DNA from: Methanobrevibacter arboriphilus JCM 13429 = DSM 1125
Lineage (GTDB): Archaea; Methanobacteriota; Methanobacteria; Methanobacteriales; Methanobacteriaceae
Reading direction: 5' to 3'
DNA length: 64,000 nt
NCBI RefSeq assembly: GCF_002072215.1
Contig: NZ_JXMW01000001.1
Coordinates: 310,001-374,000, forward strand
Below, piece by piece: positions 56,259 to 64,000 of this stretch (the stretch's first letter is position 1; the number at the start of each line of letters is the position of its first letter). A model generated the notes under the pieces. That model made no database searches and was not told where the DNA came from. It saw only the letters and a program-made list of their open reading frames with translations. A program made the position numbers and the translations under genes.

Positions 56259-56668
56259 TTTTAACCCTCAACTTCTTTAATTAATAAATCTCTATTTAAA
56301 AGATAAATAAAAAAATTTTATAATAATCAAATTAGATATGAAGAGTTGTTTTAAGACACAAATATGAATATATATTTGTGTTTAATGAGTATTAAAAATT
56401 TGGATTTCCATATTTAAAAACTAGAAATAGAAAAATAAACTAGAAAAAATAAAAGTAATAACTAAAATAAGTAAAATTAAAATAAGATAACTAAAATTAA
56501 AATAAAATAATGACTTAAAATAAAATAAGGACAAAATATAATAAAAAAGGAAAAAAATATAAAAAGATAAAAGTATTAAATAAGAATATTTTAGAAATAT
56601 TTATAAAAATACTGAATAAATACAAAAATTAAATAAATAAGATAAAAAATAATTTATTTAAAATTAAT
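56259..56668. other. Intergenic spacer, 410 bases
   Basis: AT-rich, containing imperfect AAAATAAAATAA-type repeats at 56440-56540. ACACAAATATGAATATATATTTGTGT at 56357-56382 is an inverted repeat (ACACAAATAT ... ATATTTGTGT) just upstream of the pirin gene, a possible operator or hairpin. Confidence 0.5.
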
Positions 56669-58018
56669 CTAAAACCAATCTTTAGATGATTTTAAAACTT
56701 CATCAACTATTTTTTTAGAAGAACCCAAATAAGTATGAGGATTCATGATTTTTTCAACATCTTCCTTGGATAAAAATTCTTTAACTTCATCTTTAGTTAA
56801 TATAACATCAAAAAGAGGTTCATTTTCTTTATTAGCTTTTATAGCACATTCTCTAACAATGCCATAAGCAGTTTGTTTTCCCATACCACTTCTTGTCAAT
56901 TCAGCCATAAGACGTTCTGCCATGATTAAACCATTAGTTAAATTAAGGTTTCTCTCAATATTATCATTATAAAATACCAAATTACTCATTAACTTAATAG
57001 TTAAATTTAAAATGTAATCAGTTAGAATACAAGCTTCGGGGAATATAATTCTCTCACAGGAAGAGTTTGTAAGATCACGTTCATGCCATAAAGGATTATT
57101 TTCCATGGCTGCGACAACATAAGATCTAACAACACGTGAAACACCACAAATTCTTTCAGCAGTAATAGGATTCATTTTATGAGGCATTGTACTACTTCCA
57201 ACTTGTTTTTCAGGATCAAAATATTCTCCAAGTTCCATAATTTCAGTACGTTGAAGATTTCTAATTTCAAGAGCTATTTTATCAAGAGTAGTAGCTATAT
57301 TAGCCATTACCATCATAAATTCAGCATGATTATCCCTCTGAACAACTTGATTAGTTATTTTAGCTGGAGGAAGATCAAGGATTTCAGCCACCTTTTTATG
57401 AACTTCCCATCCAATTTCACCTAAAGCAGCTGTAGTTCCAACAGCTCCATCCATCATAGCAACACAAAGATTTTTCTTTGATTGTTCAAGTCTATCATAT
57501 TGTCTTTTAAGTTCATCTGCCCAAAGAGCAAATTTCATACCATAAGTAGTTGGAAGAGCATGTTGTCCATGAGTACGACCTATACATACAAGTTCCTTAT
57601 TTTCATCAGCTAATTTTAATGTAATATTAGCTAATCTTTTTACTTTTTCTTCTAGAACTTCTATTGATTCTTTAAATAGAAGAGATTGTGAACTATCAAC
57701 TATATCATTAGATGTAGCACCAAAATGAATATATTCGCCTGCATCACCTTCACACTGCTCTCCTAGCCCTTTAACAAGAGCAGCTATATCATGATTAGTT
57801 TCTCTTTCAATTTCATTTACTCTATCCAGTTTAACATATTTAGTGCTTGCTTTACTCCTTATCTCATCAGCTACTTCTTTTGGTATAATTCCAAGTTGAG
57901 CTTCTGCTTGAGATAATGCAGATTCAACATCTAACATTTTTTGCAATTTATTTTCAGATTCCCAAATATTTTTCATCTCAGGAGTTCCATATCTAAATTC
58001 AATAGGGTGAATAGCCAT
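56669..58018 (-). CDS. purB: Adenylosuccinate lyase
   Basis: The 449-residue enzyme has IEFRYGTPEMKNIWE at its start, GRTHGQHALPTTYG with the catalytic His, and the fumarase/lyase signature GSSTMPHKMNPITAE with the catalytic Ser loop. It works twice in purine synthesis, splitting SAICAR and adenylosuccinate and releasing fumarate. Length is as expected. GGAGAG before ATG supports the start. No other purine gene is adjacent. Confidence 0.96.
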   Translation of the reverse strand: MAIHPIEFRYGTPEMKNIWESENKLQKMLDVESALSQAEAQLGIIPKEVADEIRSKASTKYVKLDRVNEIERETNHDIAALVKGLGEQCEGDAGEYIHFGATSNDIVDSSQSLLFKESIEVLEEKVKRLANITLKLADENKELVCIGRTHGQHALPTTYGMKFALWADELKRQYDRLEQSKKNLCVAMMDGAVGTTAALGEIGWEVHKKVAEILDLPPAKITNQVVQRDNHAEFMMVMANIATTLDKIALEIRNLQRTEIMELGEYFDPEKQVGSSTMPHKMNPITAERICGVSRVVRSYVVAAMENNPLWHERDLTNSSCERIIFPEACILTDYILNLTIKLMSNLVFYNDNIERNLNLTNGLIMAERLMAELTRSGMGKQTAYGIVRECAIKANKENEPLFDVILTKDEVKEFLSKEDVEKIMNPHTYLGSSKKIVDEVLKSSKDWF

Positions 58019-58471
58019 TTAAACTCTCCTTTATTATTAAAATTTATTAGGTTTTATTAAAAATTGTTAAAAATTATTAAAATTTATTAAAATTTATTAA
58101 AATTTGTTAAAATTTGTTAAAATTTATTAATTTTACTTAAAATCTATTATAATACATAAAAATATGATTATTTTATAATTATTTTATAATTATCCTATAA
58201 TTTATTCTATAATTTATTCTATAATTTATTCTATAATTTATTTTATAATTTATTTTATAATTATATTTATTATCAATAATTAGTTATTAATAATTAATTA
58301 TTAGTTTAAATTCATTAATAAATATATTTTATTTTAAAAAAGAAATTATTGATTATAAAAAGATATAACAAAAACAAAAAACAATATGAATATTAAAAAA
58401 TGAAAAATGTATAAAATAATATATAAAAATGCATAAAAATATTGACAAAAACTTAAAAATGGAGGCTTTAA
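58019..58471. other. Divergent spacer with short tandem repeats
   Basis: Holds ATTAAAATTT/GTTAAAATTT units (58050-58130) and five 12-base units CTATAATTTATT (58195-58254). Between them and the plus-strand gene is plain AT-rich sequence. A GGAGG ribosome site precedes the next gene. Confidence 0.6.
58195..58254. repeat. Five tandem 12-base repeats
   Basis: CTATAATTTATT is repeated four times exactly from 58195, then once as TTATAATTTATT. One of the purest short tandem repeats in the window. Confidence 0.9.
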
Positions 58472-59314
58472 ATGAAAGACTTAAAAAGCGTGAAATCAAT
58501 TGATTTATCATCTTTAACAATAATAGGTACTTCAATTAGTTTTATTTGGAGTATTGTATTTTCAATAATTATAATAGCTATTTTATCTTTAATAATAGGT
58601 AGATTTGATATTAGCTTTACAATTATTGGAATAGGAATTATTTTTGGAACATTAATACTTAGCATATCTAAATATTTTGGTGTCTCATTTTTATATAATT
58701 TCTTTATAAAACGGATGAGAGATGTTGAAATAGGCATTGATAATATGGAAAGTATTACAAATATCTCAATACTATCATTATCCTTAATAGTTGCAGTTAT
58801 CTCATTAGTTGTTTCAATAATCATTTATCCAATTATATTCCTTATGTTGTCATTTGTAACAATTCTATATTCATTAATACAAGCAATTAGTTTACAAGGA
58901 TTTTCATGGCTGGTTTATCCAATTAGTCTTGCATTTGATCCAACATTCATTTTATATTCATTTGTAATTAGCCTTGTATTTACAGGAATAGGAGCATTTA
59001 TATTTAATAAAATTAGTCCAAAGATTGGAGGATTAAAAGTATTATTATCTAAAAAGGACAATATGACTTCAATAGATTATATAAATCCTAAAAATGCAGG
59101 AATAATTTCAGGAGTTATTTGTTTAGTATTTGGTTTAATATATGGATTAATATTTAGTGTTATTTCTGTAAGTCTTCCAGCCAATCTAATATTAATTGTA
59201 TTACTAACTATTGGAGGATTAATTGGAGGATTCATATATGGAGCAATAAGTGCTTATTTATACAATTTCTTTAGTAAAAAATTCTCTCCTGTAAAAATAG
59301 AATTAAAAGATTAG
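58472..59314 (+). CDS. Hypothetical membrane protein with two similar halves
   Basis: The 280-residue protein has about seven to eight hydrophobic helices. Each half ends with a similar segment (FLYNFFIKRMRDVEIGID near residue 75-95, and AYLYNFFSKKFSPVKIELK at the C-terminus), each preceded by a long glycine-rich helix. This suggests an internal duplication. I do not recognise a named family. AATGGAGG before ATG is a strong ribosome site. Neighbours (purB and copA, both convergent or divergent to it) give no clue. Confidence 0.7.
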   Translation: MKDLKSVKSIDLSSLTIIGTSISFIWSIVFSIIIIAILSLIIGRFDISFTIIGIGIIFGTLILSISKYFGVSFLYNFFIKRMRDVEIGIDNMESITNISILSLSLIVAVISLVVSIIIYPIIFLMLSFVTILYSLIQAISLQGFSWLVYPISLAFDPTFILYSFVISLVFTGIGAFIFNKISPKIGGLKVLLSKKDNMTSIDYINPKNAGIISGVICLVFGLIYGLIFSVISVSLPANLILIVLLTIGGLIGGFIYGAISAYLYNFFSKKFSPVKIELKD

Positions 59315-59545
59315 AATATTAAATATGGTTAAAACTAGAATATTAACGATTAAATATTCTAATAATAATTCTTATCAATATTCTATTACTTATTCTTATT
59401 AATATTCCAATGATAATTCTTTATTAGTATTCTATTATTTATTTTTATTAATATTCCACTAACTATTATCTTACTAATAATTTTCAATTTTTTAAAATAA
59501 TCGATGAATTTTTAGTTTTTAAAATAATCTCTAAAATATAAACTA

Positions 59546-62446
59546 TTATTTTTTTATAGGAGGAATATAATTTCTTAACATTAAAGAAAGAGAAATCACA
59601 GTAACTGAACTTAATGCCATTGCTAATCCAGCTAATTCTGGTCTAAAAAGTATTCCAAAAAACGGATAAAGTACCCCTGCAGCTACTGGAATAAGGATTA
59701 TATTATATGCAAATGCCCAAAATATATTTTCTTTAATACGAGTCATTACTTTATTAGAAAATTGAATTGCTGCAACCACATTTTCTAAATTTCCTTCCAT
59801 AAGAACAATATCACCACTTTCCATTGCTATATCAGTTCCACTACCTAAAGCTACACCAACATTAGCTTGAGAAAGAGCTGGAGCATCATTAATACCATCA
59901 CCTATAAAGACTACTTCTTTAGAATTCTTTTTTATCCCTTCTATTTTACCTTCAATTGTTTCAATCTCTTTTTTTAATTTTCCTTCTTTTTCTTGTTTAA
60001 AACTTTCTTGATTTTGAATTTCAACAACTTTATCCAACTTTTCATTAGGTAATACATTAGCCATTACATTATCTATTCCAACAGATTCAGCTACACTTTT
60101 AGCTGTTTTTTCATTATCCCCAGTTAACATATAAGTACTTATATTCATCTTATGAAGTTCATCAATAGTTCTTTTAGAATTATCCCTAATTTTATCAACA
60201 AGAGTTATTATACCTTTAATATGATTATCATACACTAAAAATATTGTAGTTTTACCTTGACTAATAAATTCATTATATTTTTCTTGAGCATTAGAATAAG
60301 TAACAATATTTTCAGTATCAGGAATATTTTCATCCCTTAAAAGAGAATTATTACCTGCTAAAACTGTTTTTCCAAAAATTTCCCCTTTTAATCCTTTTCC
60401 AGTCACATTTTCAAAATTATCAACTGATTCAAGGTTTATGTTAAGTTCATCGGCTTTTTTTACTATTGCTTTAGCTATTGGATGATTAGAATTATTCTCT
60501 AAGCTAGCTAATAATTTAATAACTTCTTTTTCAATATCTTCAGTATCCAATTCTTTTAAATTTTCGTTTTCTTTGTGAATATTTTCTTCATTTACTCCAT
60601 TATTTTTTAAAGGTTTTACATTAACAGGTTTTCCAGGGACAGAAGGATCATCTACAACTATCCATTCACCATTAGTATTTTTTATTACTTCATTCCTCTT
60701 CAATATTGATTCTGTTTCATCAATTATGAAAATATCCTCAACAACAGGTTTACCCTCTGTAATAGTTCCAGTTTTATCAAAAGCAGCAACACTAATATTA
60801 CCTGCATTTTCTAAAGTTTCACCATTTTTAATCAAAATTCCATATTCAGCAGCTCTCCCAATACCAACAGTAACAGCTGTTGGAGTAGCTAAACCTAAAG
60901 CACATGGACATGCAATAACAAGAACAGAGATAAATGTTGTAAGAGCTAATAAAAGAGTTGAACCAGCAACAAAGTACCAACCAATAAAAGAAAATATGGC
61001 AATAGTTAAAATTACAGGAATGAAATATTTTACAACCTTATCGGCTATTTTTTGAACAGGAGGCTTAGAAGATTGAGCTTTTTCAACAAGGTCAATTATT
61101 TGAGATAAGATAGTCTCTTTTCCAATTTTACGAGCTTTAATTCGAAGTACACCATCTTGATTAATAGTTCCGGCAAAAACGTCTTCTCCTTTTGTTTTAA
61201 GTTTTGGTATTGGTTCACCAGTGATCATTGCTTCATCAACATAACTATTCCCACTGAAAACAACAGAATCAGCAGGGATCTTATCACCAGGGCGTACAAG
61301 AAGTAGATCATCTATAGAAATATCTTCTATCAAAATTTGTTTTTCTATAAATTCATCATTTTCATTTAATTCCCTATTTTCACTTAACTCTCTATTTTCA
61401 TTTAATTCCCTATTTTCATTCGATTTAGAAGCTTTTTCATCTTTTACTAATAAAGTAGCTGTTTTAGGTTGTAATCCAATTAATTCTTTAATAGAACTGG
61501 ACGTTTTTCTTTTAGCTCTAGCTTCTAAAAATCGTCCTAACATTAAAAATGATGCTAACATTATAGCTGTTTCATAAAACATAAAACTTGAATCAAGAAC
61601 AATGTTAAAAGTACCTAGGAAACTAGATATAAAAGCTACTAAAATACCCATAGTATACATTACATCCATATCTAAGTTTTTATGTGCTAATGAATTAAAA
61701 CCAGCTTTAATAATAGGGTATGAAACATAAACAAAAGGAATTATCGATATTATAAGTGAAAGTACAGACATGGATATTCCAATATCCTCAAATAACATAT
61801 GTGGTGTAAACATTAATCCCATTAATATTCCAGAAAAAACAAAACCAACAATTATACGATTTTTCTTGTCTTTTATATCTTTTTCATATAATTTATCATC
61901 CATATCTGGATCAAGTTGATCAGTTATCCCTAAAAAATCAAATCCAAGATCTTTTATAGATTTTCCCATATCATCAACAGAAACAAGATTTTTATCATAG
62001 ACTACAAAGGCATTTTCAGAACTTAAATTAACAGATACCTTACTTACCCCATCTAAATTATTTAATGCTTTTTCAATGTTTAGAACACAATTAGCACAAT
62101 GCATTCCACCAATTTTTAAAGTAACTTCTGATTTACGAACACTAAACCCTGCATCCTCAATGCTTCTATCAATATCAGAAACTTCTACACTATTAGGATC
62201 ATATTCTACCCTTGCTTTATTTGTATTAATATCAACTTCAGCTTTAGCTCCATCTAATTTATTAATGGAAGTCTCCACATTTAATGCACAAGAAGCACAA
62301 TGCATTCCCTCAATAGATAGTTCTATTTTTTTAATAGAATTTTCATTATCTTTATGATCATCATCCTTATGATCATTATATTTATGATATTTATCTTTAT
62401 AATCATTGTCATTATTTTTTTGACTTGTTTTATTATTTTGAGCCAT
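59546..62446 (-). CDS. copA: Copper-exporting P1B-type ATPase
   Basis: With the start at ATG 62446 the pump has 966 residues. GGAGTG lies just upstream, so the hydrophobic 15-residue extension from 62491 is not part of it. It has two HMA domains (GMHCASC at 47-53 and GMHCANC about 76 residues later), then MLASFLMLGRFLE, TGEPIP, CPCALGLATP in the metal-transport helix, DKTGTITEG, the HP motif SNHPIAKAI and GDGINDAPALS. CPC and two CxxC domains indicate Cu+ export. The N-terminus has a KD/H-rich run (HDHKDDDHK type), and the actuator region carries NENREL repeats. Confidence 0.94.
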   Translation of the reverse strand: MAQNNKTSQKNNDNDYKDKYHKYNDHKDDDHKDNENSIKKIELSIEGMHCASCALNVETSINKLDGAKAEVDINTNKARVEYDPNSVEVSDIDRSIEDAGFSVRKSEVTLKIGGMHCANCVLNIEKALNNLDGVSKVSVNLSSENAFVVYDKNLVSVDDMGKSIKDLGFDFLGITDQLDPDMDDKLYEKDIKDKKNRIIVGFVFSGILMGLMFTPHMLFEDIGISMSVLSLIISIIPFVYVSYPIIKAGFNSLAHKNLDMDVMYTMGILVAFISSFLGTFNIVLDSSFMFYETAIMLASFLMLGRFLEARAKRKTSSSIKELIGLQPKTATLLVKDEKASKSNENRELNENRELSENRELNENDEFIEKQILIEDISIDDLLLVRPGDKIPADSVVFSGNSYVDEAMITGEPIPKLKTKGEDVFAGTINQDGVLRIKARKIGKETILSQIIDLVEKAQSSKPPVQKIADKVVKYFIPVILTIAIFSFIGWYFVAGSTLLLALTTFISVLVIACPCALGLATPTAVTVGIGRAAEYGILIKNGETLENAGNISVAAFDKTGTITEGKPVVEDIFIIDETESILKRNEVIKNTNGEWIVVDDPSVPGKPVNVKPLKNNGVNEENIHKENENLKELDTEDIEKEVIKLLASLENNSNHPIAKAIVKKADELNINLESVDNFENVTGKGLKGEIFGKTVLAGNNSLLRDENIPDTENIVTYSNAQEKYNEFISQGKTTIFLVYDNHIKGIITLVDKIRDNSKRTIDELHKMNISTYMLTGDNEKTAKSVAESVGIDNVMANVLPNEKLDKVVEIQNQESFKQEKEGKLKKEIETIEGKIEGIKKNSKEVVFIGDGINDAPALSQANVGVALGSGTDIAMESGDIVLMEGNLENVVAAIQFSNKVMTRIKENIFWAFAYNIILIPVAAGVLYPFFGILFRPELAGLAMALSSVTVISLSLMLRNYIPPIKK
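61346..61430 (-). repeat. In-frame NENREL repeats in copA
   Basis: Four 24-base units (consensus CTCTATTTTCATTTAATTCC on the plus strand) encode [NS]ENRELNE in a loop of the actuator region. Length changes would stay in frame. Confidence 0.8.
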
Positions 62447-62831
62447 GAAAACACTCCGAAATATAATAATAATTAAAAATATCCTAATCATCTAAAAAAA
62501 ATAAAAATTAAGAATAATTAATCAGAAATTAGGAACACCTAAATTATGTATTAAAATATCTATCTTAAAGTTATTATATGTTTTGATTATAATTTTAGAT
62601 TTGATATGATGATTTGATTATAATTGTCCAAAAACTTGATTAATAAAAAACTTATAATATTATAATCAATAAGAACTTGATTAATCAATACAAGTTAATA
62701 TTAAGAGTATTATGATTAATATTATGGATAATACTATGAATAACAGTATAATAATAGTATAATTAATAGTATGATTAATATATTTTGATTAATAATTTTA
62801 TTAGTATATTTCAGTATATTAATTGTGTATT
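62447..62831. other. Intergenic spacer, 385 bases
   Basis: Upstream region of copA. It contains AT-rich, partly repetitive sequence (TTGATTAAT, ATTAATAGTATGATTAAT). No clear metal-regulator site can be named and no gene is seen. Confidence 0.4.
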
Positions 62832-64000
62832 CTAATTAAAAATATCCTTAACAATAGTACCATCCTGAATAACCATTAAAATATTATTCGGATTAGATAG
62901 ATGGCTAATATCCACTAAAGGATTTTTAGAAACCATAATCAAATCAGCAGATTTTCCAATTTCTACTGAACCCACTTCATCATCAATTTCTAATGCTTTA
63001 GCTGCTTCAATTGTTCCAGAAGCAATAGCTTCACTTGGGGACATCCCAATTTCACATAATAATTCTAATTCTTTTAAATTATTTCCATGAGGAATGACAC
63101 CAGAATCAGTACCCATAAGCATTTTAACTCCTTCTTTATATGCCATAATCATATTATCTTTATGTACTCTTTCAGTTTGGAGTCCATTTTCAGCACTTCT
63201 TCCTTTTATTATCCCTTGATTAACCTGTTCTACAACACCTTTCATTACAGAACATGTTGGTACTAAATAAATTCCTTTTTTAACCATTAGCTGAGCAGTT
63301 TTTCTATCAATAAAAGTTCCATGATCGATGAATTGAATTCCTGCCTTTATAGAATTCTTAATACCACCCAAACCATGGGCATGAGAAGAAACTTTAGCTC
63401 CACCCCTCATATCTGCCTCTTTTACAATAGCTTTTAACTCTTTTACATTAAATTGACTAAATTCAGGAGCATCATTAGCACTAATAACTCCACCAGTTGA
63501 CATTACCTTTATGAAATCGGCTTGAGCTCTGAAAACTTCTCTTGTCTTTTTTATTACTCCCTCAACACCATCACAAACTGGAAGAGGAAATCCAGGATAA
63601 TTTATAACAGTGTCAATACCAGAATTAAGAGCAAAATCAAAGTGTCCTCCAGTTATAGAAAGAGGCATCACACTTATTTTCATCTTTGGAGCAGGAAATA
63701 TCTTTTTTTCTACAGCCATCTTTACTCCAATATCAGCTAATCCACAATCACGGACATAAGTAACACCAGCATCAATAGTATCCTTCATATTCTTTACAGC
63801 TTGATAAAAGTAATTAGCTAAAGGATTAGTTAAATCATCTTCTTTTATAAAACCATTAGCCATTAAATGAACATGCATATCAATAAATCCAGGAAGAATG
63901 AACATTCCCTCAGCATCAATAATATTAGTTCCATCATCAATATCAATACAAGTAGATTTACCAATATCAGCTATTTTTCCATCTTTAATAAAGATAGATA
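62832..64000 (-). CDS. Amidohydrolase (imidazolonepropionase-like), 5' end outside the window
   Basis: The minus-strand frame stays open to the window edge. Upstream of the internal ATG at 63905 it continues as KDGKIADIGKSTC, then DDGTNIIDAEG, the small N-terminal strand domain usual in amidohydrolases. The gene is therefore longer than the ATG suggests and is cut by the right edge. Metal-site motifs are LPGFIDMHVHL (HxH), SHAHGLGG and MGTDSGVIPHGNN (metal-binding Asp). The protein resembles imidazolonepropionase-like or prolidase-type metal-dependent hydrolases; the substrate is unknown. Confidence 0.88.
   Translation of the reverse strand, partial: SIFIKDGKIADIGKSTCIDIDDGTNIIDAEGMFILPGFIDMHVHLMANGFIKEDDLTNPLANYFYQAVKNMKDTIDAGVTYVRDCGLADIGVKMAVEKKIFPAPKMKISVMPLSITGGHFDFALNSGIDTVINYPGFPLPVCDGVEGVIKKTREVFRAQADFIKVMSTGGVISANDAPEFSQFNVKELKAIVKEADMRGGAKVSSHAHGLGGIKNSIKAGIQFIDHGTFIDRKTAQLMVKKGIYLVPTCSVMKGVVEQVNQGIIKGRSAENGLQTERVHKDNMIMAYKEGVKMLMGTDSGVIPHGNNLKELELLCEIGMSPSEAIASGTIEAAKALEIDDEVGSVEIGKSADLIMVSKNPLVDISHLSNPNNILMVIQDGTIVKDIFN

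Noticed and set aside
59546-62491. N-terminal extension MIRIFLIIIIFRSVF of the copper ATPase as a signal or extra helix
   Set aside because: A clear GGAGTG ribosome site lies inside this stretch, in front of the ATG at 62446, so the extension is just upstream sequence that happens to be open.

Overview
The window looks like the chromosome of a very AT-rich methanogenic archaeon of the Methanobacteriales, most like Methanobrevibacter. The pointers are the archaeal DNA polymerase D large subunit (DP2), a Sec61-beta/SecG protein, an MTH865-family protein, endonuclease Q, an adhesin-like surface protein with right-handed beta-helix and DUF11 repeats, and TTG/GTG/ATG starts behind GGAGG- or GGTG-type ribosome sites. 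This assignment rests on reading protein sequences by eye. No database search was run.

Bases 1 to about 25,100 are an accessory region. At the left edge is the N-terminal part of a tyrosine recombinase. One intact tRNA gene, tRNA-Arg(CCT), lies at 2711-2785. A 58-base exact copy of its 3' part, followed by about 140 bases of diverged copy, lies 8.26 kb away at 11005. Further decayed tRNA 3' halves, all in the same orientation, lie near 2366, 2619, 11314, 11431, 14050, 21139, 23211, 23979 and 25078. I read these as old attachment sites left by repeated integration at a tRNA gene. Between them sit cargo genes: two OLD-like AAA/TOPRIM nucleases, a giant YobI/KAP-type NTPase with membrane helices, a CPBP protease, a cobalamin-binding radical SAM enzyme, a 965-residue adhesin, remnants of other adhesins, a TetR regulator, a truncated methyltransferase and a TRAM-domain protein. 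A 356-base element with long inverted repeats and a 4-base target duplication sits next to the tRNA.

Bases 25,170 to 36,600 are mixed: an acyltransferase, DUF4013 and MTH865 proteins, two small regulators, an ArsR/P-type ATPase metal-efflux operon with an operator over the ArsR start codon, endonuclease Q, a second TetR, a frameshifted SPL-type radical SAM gene and a YgjP-like metallopeptidase.

Bases 36,670 to 64,000 are mostly housekeeping genes on the minus strand: a cytosine deaminase, a complete tryptophan operon (trpE-G-D-C-FB-A, with trpF and trpB fused), anaerobic ribonucleotide reductase, DNA polymerase D large subunit, Sec61-beta (plus strand), a cation/proton antiporter, a pirin, adenylosuccinate lyase, a copper P-type ATPase and an amidohydrolase cut by the right edge. 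Spacers here are long, AT-rich and rich in short tandem repeats. Similar in-frame expansions occur inside TrpC, TrpF-TrpB and CopA.

The most notable feature is the ladder of tRNA fragments with defence-type genes between the intact tRNA-Arg gene and its exact 3' copy.
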